Assembly: GCA_902795625.1 (NCBI GenBank)
Contig: CADBLW010000079.1
Span: 1-5,299 of the forward strand
Source: an uncultured Lachnospiraceae bacterium
Lineage (GTDB): Bacteria > Bacillota > Clostridia > Lachnospirales > Lachnospiraceae
Length of the DNA stretch: 5,299 bases
Direction: 5' to 3'
This document shows, one piece after another, positions 1 to 5,299 of this stretch. Each line of letters opens with the position of its first letter. The first letter of the stretch is position 1. The notes below the pieces were generated by a model. That model had not been told where the DNA came from. It worked only from the letters and a program-made list of their open reading frames with translations, and did not search any database. The position numbers were made by a program, and so were the translations under genes.

Positions 1-13
1 AGGGAAGGAATCC

Positions 14-763
14 ATGGACGAGCATGCGGAGAAAAATCTGAAACGGTTCGAAGAGCTGGCGGAGCGGGCGCGGCGAAGCTGCGTCTACACCTACTCAAGC
101 TTTCATTCCACGGAGACCGCGAGCCTTGCCTACCGTGTGGCATCGGAGCAGGAAGTCACCCTGTGGGGCGGCACGGACAACTCCGAGCGCGTTGTGGTGC
201 GGTTCGGGAATCCGAAGGAGCTCGGGTATGAGGAGGATTTTCCGATTCGCATCGTGTGTGTTAAGCCGAAGCAGGAGAAGTTTGCAGACGCCTTGACGCA
301 CCGGGATTTCTTAGGAGCCGTGCTGAACCTCGGGATTGAGCGGGATGTGATCGGAGACATTCTGATCACGGAGCATACAGCCTATCTTTTCGTGCTGGAG
401 GAACTGGCTGATTTTGTGTGTCTGGAACTGGAGCGCGTGCGGCGCACAGCCGTAAAATGCGAGTTGGTCGAGGTAGTCCCGGAAGGGTGTCTTCCAAAGC
501 TACGGGAGGAGACGGTCACGGTCACATCGCCGCGGCTGGATGCCATCCTTGCGAAGGCGTATCATCTCTCCCGCGGGGAAGCCAAGAGTCTGTTTGATGC
601 GGAGAAAGTAACCGTGAACGGGAGAATTTGCACAAACCCTGAGACCGTGTTGAAGGCGGACAGTAAGGTCTCCATACGGGGCCTCGGAAAGTTCGAGTAC
701 CGCGGCGAGGAGCATGCCACCAGGAAAGGAAAGACGGGCATAACCATCCGGCGGTACGTGTAA
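14..763 (+). CDS. ylmH: YlmH family S4-domain RNA-binding protein
   Basis: Cytoplasmic RNA-binding protein of the YlmH family. In Bacillus the family is linked to the cell-division gene cluster and to ribosome-associated quality control; that is family knowledge, not shown here. The 249 residues match the usual family length. Residues 95-116 carry the family signature (LTHRDFLGAVLNLGI, then IGDI). Residues about 173-232 form the C-terminal S4 domain, with RLDAILAKAYHLSRGEAK, VNGR and IRGLGKFEYRG as landmarks. The ATG lies 4 bases after AAGGA (5-9) and 8 after AGGGA (1-5), so this start is well supported. In many Firmicutes ylmH sits between ylmG/sepF and divIVA; here the next gene is a DNA glycosylase, so the classical order is broken on the downstream side. 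The upstream side is outside the window. Family assignment is firm; the exact cellular role is not settled by sequence. Confidence 0.93.
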   Translation: MDEHAEKNLKRFEELAERARRSCVYTYSSFHSTETASLAYRVASEQEVTLWGGTDNSERVVVRFGNPKELGYEEDFPIRIVCVKPKQEKFADALTHRDFLGAVLNLGIERDVIGDILITEHTAYLFVLEELADFVCLELERVRRTAVKCELVEVVPEGCLPKLREETVTVTSPRLDAILAKAYHLSRGEAKSLFDAEKVTVNGRICTNPETVLKADSKVSIRGLGKFEYRGEEHATRKGKTGITIRRYV

Positions 764-797
764 CTCAGAGAAAAGCAATCCGGACAAGGAGCGAGAG

Positions 798-1277
798 ATG
801 CAGGTTCATCCGATTTCCCCTGTGTTTGACAGGGATTCCAAAGTGCTGATCCTCGGAAGCTTTCCGTCGGTGAAATCGCGGGAGGCAGGGTTCTTCTACG
901 GCCATCCGCAGAACCGCTTCTGGAAGGTGACGGCAGCGGTGTTCGGCGAGGACGTGCCGCGGACGATCGAGGAAAAAAGAGCGTTTCTTCTGCGCAGCCA
1001 TGTTGCGGTCTGGGACGTGATCCACTCCTGCGAGATCGAGGGTTCCTCGGACGCGAGCATACGAAACGTCGTGCCGAATGACATCAATGTAATCCTGAAT
1101 TCTGCGCATATTTCCGCAATCTATGTCAACGGAAAAACAGCTCTGAAATACTACGAAAAATACATACTGCCGACAATTCATCGACAGGCAATCTGCCTCC
1201 CGTCCACGAGCCCCGCGAATGCGGCGTGGAAGATGGAGCAGCTTGTCGCGGAGTGGAAGCGCATAAGGGAGCCATAG
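798..1277 (+). CDS. Hypoxanthine (deoxyinosine) DNA glycosylase, UDG/Mug superfamily
   Basis: Predicted base-excision repair enzyme that removes hypoxanthine (deaminated adenine) from DNA. The 159-residue single-domain protein has both superfamily motifs. Residues 17-24 plus 35-42 (LILGSFPS, then GHPQNRFW) form motif 1, in which Asn39 sits where the HDG family places its catalytic Asn. Residues 134-141 (LPSTSPAN) form motif 2, the DNA-intercalating loop. The middle segment VWDVIHSCEIEGSSDASI (71-88) is also typical of this family and separates it from Mug/TDG and classic UDG. The ATG follows AGGAG (787-791) by 6 bases. The gene begins 34 bases after ylmH and probably shares its transcript. 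No truncation or missing catalytic residue is seen. A different deaminated-base preference is possible because superfamily members overlap in substrate range. Confidence 0.9.
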   Translation: MQVHPISPVFDRDSKVLILGSFPSVKSREAGFFYGHPQNRFWKVTAAVFGEDVPRTIEEKRAFLLRSHVAVWDVIHSCEIEGSSDASIRNVVPNDINVILNSAHISAIYVNGKTALKYYEKYILPTIHRQAICLPSTSPANAAWKMEQLVAEWKRIREP

Positions 1278-1297
1278 GGCTGAAATAAACGTTCGTT

Positions 1298-1303
1298 AAG
1301 GAG
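1298..1303 (+). promoter_or_regulatory. Ribosome binding site supporting a GTG start
   Basis: AAGGAG lies 10 bases before the GTG at 1314. No ATG in the same frame lies nearby, and the protein from the GTG begins with the normal first strand of a GNAT fold (MITFRIAKVEDA), so this site fixes the start. Confidence 0.7.
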
Positions 1304-1313
1304 AATTACAATC

Positions 1314-1907
1314 GTGATCACGTTTCGCATTGCGAAGGTGGAGGACGCCTCGCGGATTCTTGAAATTTACGCATACTACGTGGAAAATACAGCGGTCTCG
1401 TACGAGTACGATGTGCCGTCGCTTGAGGAGTTTACGGAGCGCATCCGCAACATCCTTGTGAAGTATCCGTACATTGTGGCGGAGGAGGACGGCCGGATCG
1501 TCGGCTATATCTATGCTTCACGGTTTGCTCAGAGGGCGGCTTACGGCTGGGCGGCGGGCACCTCGATCTACATTGACCGGGAATACCACAGAAGAGGCAT
1601 CGGGAAGCTTCTGTACGAGAAGCTTGAGGCGATCCTGAAGCTGCAGAATATCACCAATCTCTACGCAGGAGCTGCTGACCCGATGGAGGAGGAAGACCCG
1701 TACCTCACCAGGAACAGTGAGCATTTTCATGAGGCAATCGGTTACAAGCCGGTTGCGCGCTACCACGGCTGCGGCAGCAAGTTCGGCAGATGGTACAACC
1801 TTCTGTGGATGGAGAAGATCATCAACGAGCACACTGTGCCGCCGAAGGAAGTAATCCCATTTTCCGAACTGGATGAAAATGTGGTGCAGGCAATCCTGCA
1901 GGAGTGA
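1314..1907 (+). CDS. GNAT N-acetyltransferase, phosphinothricin acetyltransferase-like
   Basis: Predicted acetyl-CoA-dependent N-acetyltransferase of the PAT/MnaT-like branch of the GNAT superfamily. Known relatives acetylate phosphinothricin, methionine sulfoximine or similar amino-acid analogues; the substrate here cannot be read from sequence. The 197 residues begin with FRIAKVEDASRILEIYAYYV, typical of the family's first strand and helix. Motif A, the acetyl-CoA pyrophosphate loop, is at about 86-104 with HRRGIG at 92-97, where His replaces the usual Gln/Arg. Residues 134-150 (NSEHFHEAIGYKPVARY) and 155-161 (SKFGRWY) match the PAT-type C-terminal half. A tail of about 27 residues after WMEK extends past the core fold. 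The start is GTG, supported by AAGGAG 10 bases upstream. The gap to the glycosylase gene is 36 bases, so co-transcription is likely. It is the first of several unrelated GNAT genes in a row. Confidence 0.9.
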   Translation: MITFRIAKVEDASRILEIYAYYVENTAVSYEYDVPSLEEFTERIRNILVKYPYIVAEEDGRIVGYIYASRFAQRAAYGWAAGTSIYIDREYHRRGIGKLLYEKLEAILKLQNITNLYAGAADPMEEEDPYLTRNSEHFHEAIGYKPVARYHGCGSKFGRWYNLLWMEKIINEHTVPPKEVIPFSELDENVVQAILQE

Positions 1908-1971
1908 ATGACGGGTAAGAACTGTCTGCGAGCGGGCAGAAAGAGTATATAACGTGAGATAGGGAGAAACT

Positions 1972-2052
1972 ATGGAAAGATTTTACCTTGAAGCGCCGAA
2001 CACCGGGCGGAAGGATGAAGCCTTTGATTATATCCGGGAGTTGCCCGGGTAA
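1972..2052 (+). pseudogene. N-terminal remnant of a GNAT acetyltransferase
   Basis: A 26-codon reading frame begins with ATG 5 bases after AGGGAG (1961-1966) and ends at TAA. Its product starts MERFYLEAPNTGRKDEAFDY. I recognise this as the characteristic N-terminus of a group of Clostridia GNAT proteins that usually continue with an 'EYNS...NG.G.LD' segment and run to roughly 170 residues. Here the similarity stops after about residue 23 (YIRE), followed by LPG and a stop, and neither other frame up to 2078 continues it. This looks like the stub left by an internal or 3' deletion that removed the acetyl-CoA-binding core, so no enzyme activity is expected. The start signals are intact and the stub could still be translated as a short leader, ending 26 bases before the next gene. 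The alternative is an unrelated small peptide; the recognition rests on memory of the family's N-terminus. Confidence 0.65.
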
Positions 2053-2078
2053 GGGCATGATTTGAAGGAGAACTGAAA

Positions 2079-2606
2079 ATGACGGTATATTATGATGACG
2101 GAACCATCCGGGTCAGGAGTATGGTTCCGGAGGACGCGAAGACCATCTTTGATACCTACCAGTCCTACGGTTGGCATCCCGTGATGGAAAATTACGAAAA
2201 CTATTACAAAGAGCAGGAAGCCGGAGAGCGCCTGGTATTTATCCCCGAGTATGAGGGAGAGGCTGCGGGCATCTGCACCCTCGTGCTGCACCCGACCGAA
2301 GGCCCTTTCGCCGGAAACGGCTGGCCTGAGATCGTGGATCTGTGCGTGTTCTTCCACATCCACAACAAGGGCATCGGCAACAAGCTTCTGGATGTTGCAG
2401 AAGGCGAGGCCGCTAAGATCACGGACCATGTATTTCTCGCGGTCGGCGTACATTCCGGCTACGGTCCGGCGCAGCGCATCTATGTAAAGCGCGGCTACAT
2501 TCCGGACGGCAGCGGTGTGTGGTATCAGGGAAAGCAGCTGGGGCAGTACGAGCCATGCGTCAACGATGACGATCTGCTGTTGTTTTTTGCGAAGAAACTG
2601 CGGTAG
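2079..2606 (+). CDS. GNAT family N-acetyltransferase
   Basis: Predicted single-domain cytoplasmic acetyltransferase of 175 residues. The N-terminal strand and helix are RVRSMVPEDAKTIFDTYQSY (11-30). Motif A lies at about 86-108: EIVDLCVFFHIHNKGIGNKL, with GIG at 98-100 forming the acetyl-CoA pyrophosphate loop. Motif B lies at about 122-141 (VGVHSGYGPAQRIYVKRGYI), where the AQRIYVKRGY helix and turn is the usual GNAT signature. The substrate is unknown; the subfamily differs from the PAT-like gene upstream, so this is not a simple tandem duplicate. The ATG follows AAGGAG (2065-2070) by 8 bases. It begins 26 bases after the stop of the GNAT remnant, so both likely lie on one transcript. The frame is intact and nothing essential appears to be missing. 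Confidence 0.88.
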   Translation: MTVYYDDGTIRVRSMVPEDAKTIFDTYQSYGWHPVMENYENYYKEQEAGERLVFIPEYEGEAAGICTLVLHPTEGPFAGNGWPEIVDLCVFFHIHNKGIGNKLLDVAEGEAAKITDHVFLAVGVHSGYGPAQRIYVKRGYIPDGSGVWYQGKQLGQYEPCVNDDDLLLFFAKKLR

Positions 2607-2665
2607 AAAATGACTGTGCTTTCATGGTGCGGCGTTTCTGCAACATATCAGGCATGAAATGATTT

Positions 2666-2670
2666 AGGAG
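2666..2670 (+). promoter_or_regulatory. Ribosome binding site selecting the TTG start
   Basis: AGGAG lies 7 bases before TTG at 2678 but only 1 base before the in-frame GTG at 2672. Spacing of 7 is normal and spacing of 1 is too tight, so the TTG is the better start for the following gene. Confidence 0.7.
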
Positions 2671-2677
2671 AGTGACA

Positions 2678-3334
2678 TTGATCAAACGTTTTGAACAGAT
2701 TGAAGGCCGCTTCATTGAGAAGATTTACGGCCAGGAACGCCTTGCCTATGCGCATACAGACTCGTCGGATCTGTACGACCTGACGGAGTGGGCGGAGCGC
2801 GGCGGCTATCCGGGCTCGGTAATCCTGTTTTATGATTACACTAACGGAGCGGTATACAAGCCTTTCCGAAAGAAGAAAAACGTGCTTTACAGTAACCCGG
2901 CGTATGCGGACGGGGCCTATTGGTTTCTGCAGGGCGATTACGGGAAGAAAAAGGTAACGTTGTTTTCGTATCAGCCCGGGGAGAAACCTGCGGAAGTGAC
3001 ATCATTTTCCACGGACGAAGTAAGCCTCTACAACCTTCGAATCCTCGGTGAGAAGGTGCATGTCGTGAGCCAGAACGGAGAGACTGCGGAATGCGTTTAT
3101 CCGGAACGGTTTTCCCTGGCACTTTCGTCCCACCAGACAGTCGAGTTGATCACGGAGGACCGTGTCTGGCTCGAGGAATGGGCGGAGGAAGGCTGGGATT
3201 CGGAAAATGACTGCGCCACCGAAAAGTACCGGTTTTACCACAAGGTGGTTGTGAAGGATTTCACCGGAAATACGCTTTCGGAGGAGACGGGTTCGATCAC
3301 GCAGGCGCCCGACGGAACGTACTGGATTTCGTAG
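2678..3334 (+). CDS. Conserved-looking hypothetical protein
   Basis: No function is assigned. From the TTG start the protein has 218 residues beginning MIKRFEQIEGRFIEKIYGQE; an alternative GTG two codons upstream is poorly spaced from the ribosome binding site. There is no signal peptide or membrane segment, so it is probably cytoplasmic. It is rich in aromatic and acidic residues. Residues 46-200 show alternating short hydrophobic strands with Gly/Asp/Asn turns (for example SVILFYDYTNGAVY, YWFLQGDYGKKKVTLFSY, KVHVVSQNGETAECVY), which suggests an all-beta fold, perhaps part of a beta-propeller-like sheet. No catalytic motif stands out. It ends in the tidy tail QAPDGTYWIS. I recall similar unannotated proteins in Lachnospiraceae genomes, so it is likely a real gene rather than spurious. 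It lies 71 bases after one GNAT gene and 69 bases before the HAD-GNAT gene. Confidence 0.8.
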   Translation: MIKRFEQIEGRFIEKIYGQERLAYAHTDSSDLYDLTEWAERGGYPGSVILFYDYTNGAVYKPFRKKKNVLYSNPAYADGAYWFLQGDYGKKKVTLFSYQPGEKPAEVTSFSTDEVSLYNLRILGEKVHVVSQNGETAECVYPERFSLALSSHQTVELITEDRVWLEEWAEEGWDSENDCATEKYRFYHKVVVKDFTGNTLSEETGSITQAPDGTYWIS

Positions 3335-3388
3335 AAATACAGCGGCCGGTTAATGCAGAGAAAGGGTGTCGCAAAGAGACTTCTTTCC

Positions 3389-3395
3389 GAGGGGG
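3389..3395 (+). promoter_or_regulatory. Ribosome binding site selecting the ATG at 3404
   Basis: GAGGGGG lies 8 bases before ATG 3404. The in-frame upstream ATG at 3353 has no comparable site, and the 17 residues it would add are basic, unlike the HAD family, which normally starts a few residues before the nucleophile Asp. Confidence 0.75.
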
Positions 3396-3403
3396 ACAAA
3401 TCT

Positions 3404-4570
3404 ATGATTTTGATGTTTGATCTGTTTGAGACGCTTGTGAACAACAGCTCCATCGATTTCAACCGCGGGCTTCGGCCTCTTTGGGAGAAATATTATCAGG
3501 ACAAATGCACCTTCGAGGACATCAAAAAGTACGGAGAGGAACTCTTCGTCCTGTTTCAGAAGTATCACAGCGAAGGGCTGGAGTTTCCCTTCGTCCGCGA
3601 TGAACTGCCGATGTACGCGCAGCGCTACGGCGGGGAAGTCATCACGATGGACGCATCGGAGGAAGCGGATTTTCTGATGCTCTGCAACGACATGGTGCCG
3701 GTTCCGGGGATTGCGGAGCTGCTTGCGGACTGCGAGGAGGAAGGCATCCCCATGTATGTGCTCAGCAACAGCGGGTTCACGGCGGACGCGCTTTGGACGG
3801 CGCTTGACCGCATGGGGATCGGGCAGTATTTTACGCATGTCTGGTCCAGCGCGGATTACGGAAGGATCAAGCCGGACCGCGGATTTTATGAGCAGGCGGT
3901 CGAAGTGATCCTTCAGGAGAATCCGGAGCAGAGCCGCGAGGATATTCTCTTCGTCGGCGATATGTATAAGACCGATGTTCTGGGTGCCCACGGCGCCGGG
4001 CTCAGTGTGGCCTGGATCAACCGGAAGGGCGAGAGGGACACGGAGCATTTTGCGACTTATGAGATCGCGGAGACAAAGGATCTTCGCAACATTATTTTAC
4101 GAAAAGGAGTTAAGAAAAACATGGAATTGCAATATAAGACCCTCCGGGAGATCCCGGAGATGAAGGACGCCGCTGCGCAGTGGTTTCACGAAAAATGGGG
4201 CGTGCCGAAGGAGGCGTACCTCGAGTGCATGGACGCGTACTTAAGCGGTGAGACCGAGTACGGCTGGTACGTGTGCATGGACGGTGATAAGTTCGTCGGC
4301 GGTCTCGGCGTGATCGAGAACGATTTCCACGACCGCAAGGACCTGGCGCCCAATGTGTGCGCGGTTTACACGGACGAGGAGTACCGTAATCGCGGTATCG
4401 CGGGAAAACTTCTTGACATGGTGGTTGAGGACCAGCGGGCTCACGGCATTTCGCCCGTGTATCTCGTGACGGATCACAACGGGTTCTATGAGCGCTACGG
4501 CTGGGAGTTTCTGTGCATGGCGCAGGGCGACGGTGAGCCCGAGCCCACAAAGGTTTACATCCACAGATAA
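3404..4570 (+). CDS. HAD-superfamily hydrolase fused in frame to a GNAT acetyltransferase
   Basis: This 388-residue frame joins two domains that are normally separate proteins. Residues 1-232 are a HAD hydrolase. Motif I is FDLFETLV with nucleophile Asp6, motif II is VLSNSG with Ser121, motif III is RIKPDRGF with Lys156, and motif IV is FVGDMYKTDVLGA with Asp186 and Asp191. The cap lies between motifs I and II. Position +2 of motif I is Phe8 where phosphatases have Asp, so classical phosphatase chemistry is uncertain. Residues 240-388 are a GNAT domain starting MELQYKTLREIPEM, with acetyl-CoA loop RNRGIA (328-333) and GFYERYGWEFL (360-370) near the end. The junction (233-239, RKGVKKN) is short and encoded by DNA that looks like an intergenic spacer with its own ribosome binding site. 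The product may be a true fusion, or two genes joined by a lost stop or an indel, with the GNAT half also made separately. The start is chosen by GAGGGGG upstream. Confidence 0.85.
   Translation: MILMFDLFETLVNNSSIDFNRGLRPLWEKYYQDKCTFEDIKKYGEELFVLFQKYHSEGLEFPFVRDELPMYAQRYGGEVITMDASEEADFLMLCNDMVPVPGIAELLADCEEEGIPMYVLSNSGFTADALWTALDRMGIGQYFTHVWSSADYGRIKPDRGFYEQAVEVILQENPEQSREDILFVGDMYKTDVLGAHGAGLSVAWINRKGERDTEHFATYEIAETKDLRNIILRKGVKKNMELQYKTLREIPEMKDAAAQWFHEKWGVPKEAYLECMDAYLSGETEYGWYVCMDGDKFVGGLGVIENDFHDRKDLAPNVCAVYTDEEYRNRGIAGKLLDMVVEDQRAHGISPVYLVTDHNGFYERYGWEFLCMAQGDGEPEPTKVYIHR
4104..4109 (+). promoter_or_regulatory. Internal ribosome binding site inside the HAD-GNAT gene
   Basis: AAGGAG lies 11 bases before an in-frame ATG at 4121. 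That ATG is the natural first codon of the GNAT domain, judging by the domain boundary. The spacing is slightly long but usable. It is either a relic of the once separate GNAT gene or an active internal start. Confidence 0.6.
4121..4570 (+). CDS. GNAT acetyltransferase domain, possible stand-alone product by internal start
   Basis: This is an alternative reading of the 3' part of the HAD-GNAT gene. Translation from ATG 4121 would give a complete 149-residue GNAT protein beginning MELQYKTLREIPEMKDAAAQ, a typical start and length for a free-standing member. Recognisable parts are WFHEKWGVP (N-terminal helix region), GGLGVIENDFHDRKDLAPNV (strands 3-4), CAVYTDEEYRNRGIAGKLL (motif A with the acetyl-CoA loop) and VYLVTDHNGFYERYGWEFLC (motif B). 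The substrate is unknown. The start is supported by AAGGAG at 4104-4109. Whether it is made alone, only as a fusion, or both cannot be decided from DNA. Confidence 0.5.
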   Translation: MELQYKTLREIPEMKDAAAQWFHEKWGVPKEAYLECMDAYLSGETEYGWYVCMDGDKFVGGLGVIENDFHDRKDLAPNVCAVYTDEEYRNRGIAGKLLDMVVEDQRAHGISPVYLVTDHNGFYERYGWEFLCMAQGDGEPEPTKVYIHR

Positions 4571-4577
4571 AACAGTT

Positions 4578-4606
4578 GTTAAGGGCGGTTCACGACCGCT
4601 CTTAAC
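4578..4606. repeat. Strong inverted repeat (RNA hairpin) after the HAD-GNAT gene
   Basis: Arms GTTAAGGGCGGT (4578-4589) and ACCGCTCTTAAC (4595-4606) pair over 12 positions around a 5-base loop. Eleven are Watson-Crick pairs and one is a G-U wobble in the + strand RNA. It starts 7 bases after the stop codon, where terminators commonly sit. No T-run follows on the + strand; the next bases are GTGATTACAGG. It is therefore not a canonical intrinsic terminator. It may be a weak attenuator, an mRNA 3'-end stabiliser, or a Rho-assisted stop between the two genes. Confidence 0.6.
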
Positions 4607-4625
4607 GTGATTACAGGGGGCATAT

Positions 4626-5299
4626 ATGGTTTACCGTTTGGAGGATACTTCGAAGGTGCGCGATATCTTCGCCGGCTGGGAGGACACCTGCGTGTGGTCC
4701 TGCCTGCAGAAGGTCATGGGAACGATCCTCGTGACCGATCCGGAGGCGCCGAAGTCGGCCATGGCATATGTGGGTTGCTTCGCGTTTTGCACGGGTGAGC
4801 CCGACCGGGAGCTTCTGCTCGGAAAACCGGACGGCTTCTTTGTCATGGTTCCGGAAAATGAGGCATGGTGCACTGCAATCGAGGAATGCTTCCCGGACTG
4901 CAAGCGCGTGACACGGTATGCCATCCGGAAGGACACGAAGTTTGACCGCGCCGTGTTAACGAAGTATCTTGAGACATTGCCGGACGGCTATGAGCTTCGG
5001 AGAATCGACGGTGAACTTTACGATGCGTGCCTTACCAACCCGGAGACGGCGGATTTCGTCTCCTGCTTTGAGAGCAAGGAGATGTTTCTTGAACTCGGTC
5101 GCGGCTTTGTGATCCTGAAGGAGGGCCGCATCGTCTCCGGAGCGTCGTCCTACTCGAGATACCTCGAAGGGATCGAGATCGAGGTGGACACCTTGAAAGA
5201 GGAGCGGCAGAAGGGTCTTGCAAGGGTCTGCTGCGCCGCGCTTATTTTGCAGTGCCTCTCGGAAGGGCTGTACCCGAGCTGGGATGCGCACAACCCGAT
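4626..5299 (+). CDS. GNAT acetyltransferase, ZmaR-like (GNAT_acetyltran family), 3' end outside window
   Basis: The open frame runs from ATG 4626 to the window edge without a stop: 224 codons plus two bases. The ATG follows AGGGGG (4615-4620) by 5 bases. The N-terminal half (1-120) is the family-specific extension (start MVYRLEDTSKVRDIF, with FFVMVPENEAWCTAIEECFP at 71-90). The C-terminal half carries the GNAT core, with FVILKEGRIVSGASSYSRYL at 161-180 and the acetyl-CoA loop at 194-199 (RQKGLA). Residues 218-224 (SWDAHNP) match a motif I associate with this family, whose best-known member is the zwittermicin A resistance protein ZmaR. About 30-50 more residues are expected beyond the edge. 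The real substrate is unknown; most relatives have not been tied to antibiotic resistance. The gene lies 55 bases after the HAD-GNAT gene, with a hairpin between. Confidence 0.87.
   Translation, partial: MVYRLEDTSKVRDIFAGWEDTCVWSCLQKVMGTILVTDPEAPKSAMAYVGCFAFCTGEPDRELLLGKPDGFFVMVPENEAWCTAIEECFPDCKRVTRYAIRKDTKFDRAVLTKYLETLPDGYELRRIDGELYDACLTNPETADFVSCFESKEMFLELGRGFVILKEGRIVSGASSYSRYLEGIEIEVDTLKEERQKGLARVCCAALILQCLSEGLYPSWDAHNP

Noticed and set aside
1908..1971. Promoter (TATATA at 1946-1951), small hairpin (TCTGC with GCAGA near 1925-1940) and 14-codon frame from 1908
   Set aside because: There is no credible -35 box, the stem is only 5 bp with no T-run, and the peptide resembles nothing; chance explains all three.
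2079..2606. GNAT toxin of a toxin-antitoxin pair
   Set aside because: No ribbon-helix-helix antitoxin gene precedes any of the GNAT genes; the upstream 26-codon frame reads as a GNAT N-terminus instead.
3353..3403. Earlier ATG extending the HAD protein by 17 residues
   Set aside because: No ribosome binding site precedes it, and GAGGGGG is well placed for the ATG at 3404.
3350..4048. Long minus-strand frame of 232 codons opposite the HAD domain
   Set aside because: It is the antisense shadow of a domain with four intact HAD motifs; it has a His/Val/Arg-rich composition, no recognisable family and no need for a gene there.
4607..4798. A 63-codon + strand frame overlapping the last gene
   Set aside because: It is out of frame with the long ZmaR-like frame from 4626, which has a proper ribosome binding site and GNAT motifs.
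1314..5299. Integron-like cassette array
   Set aside because: The co-oriented single genes look cassette-like, but gaps share no repeated attC-like element and no integrase is visible.
4626..5299. Specific antibiotic resistance call (zwittermicin A) for the last gene, or phosphinothricin resistance for the gene at 1314
   Set aside because: Only family-level similarity is visible; most members of these families have unknown substrates.

Overview
The window is a gene-dense stretch from what looks like a moderately GC-rich Clostridia genome, probably Lachnospiraceae. This is inferred from the Firmicutes-type YlmH protein, strong AGGAG-type ribosome binding sites, ATG/GTG/TTG starts, very short gaps, and the style of the GNAT and hypothetical proteins. 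No 16S or other decisive marker is present. All supported genes lie on the + strand. No intergenic gap exceeds about 170 bases, and that longest gap holds a gene remnant.

Layout. Bases 14-763 encode YlmH, an S4-domain RNA-binding protein. Bases 798-1277 encode a hypoxanthine (deoxyinosine) DNA glycosylase of the UDG/Mug superfamily. From 1314 to the right edge the window is dominated by GNAT acetyltransferases. These are a phosphinothricin-acetyltransferase-like enzyme (1314-1907), the 26-codon N-terminal stub of another GNAT (1972-2052), a second intact GNAT (2079-2606), a C-terminal GNAT domain fused in frame to a HAD hydrolase (3404-4570), and a ZmaR-like GNAT cut by the window end (4626-5299). 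A conserved-looking but functionally unknown protein (2678-3334) sits between the second GNAT and the HAD-GNAT gene.

How the genes relate. The spacing (25-70 bases, each gene with its own ribosome binding site) suggests co-transcription. The products do not form a recognisable pathway: translation-associated RNA binding, DNA deamination repair, and several small-molecule or protein acetyltransferases of different subfamilies. The right part reads best as a gene-accretion zone of stand-alone accessory enzymes placed after a housekeeping gene.

The most notable points are the HAD-GNAT fusion, whose junction still carries a ribosome binding site and start codon for the GNAT half; the GNAT remnant that keeps an intact translation start; and the density of unrelated GNATs. 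I found no CRISPR array, tRNA, rRNA, transposase, integrase or clear promoter, and no convincing new multi-gene system.
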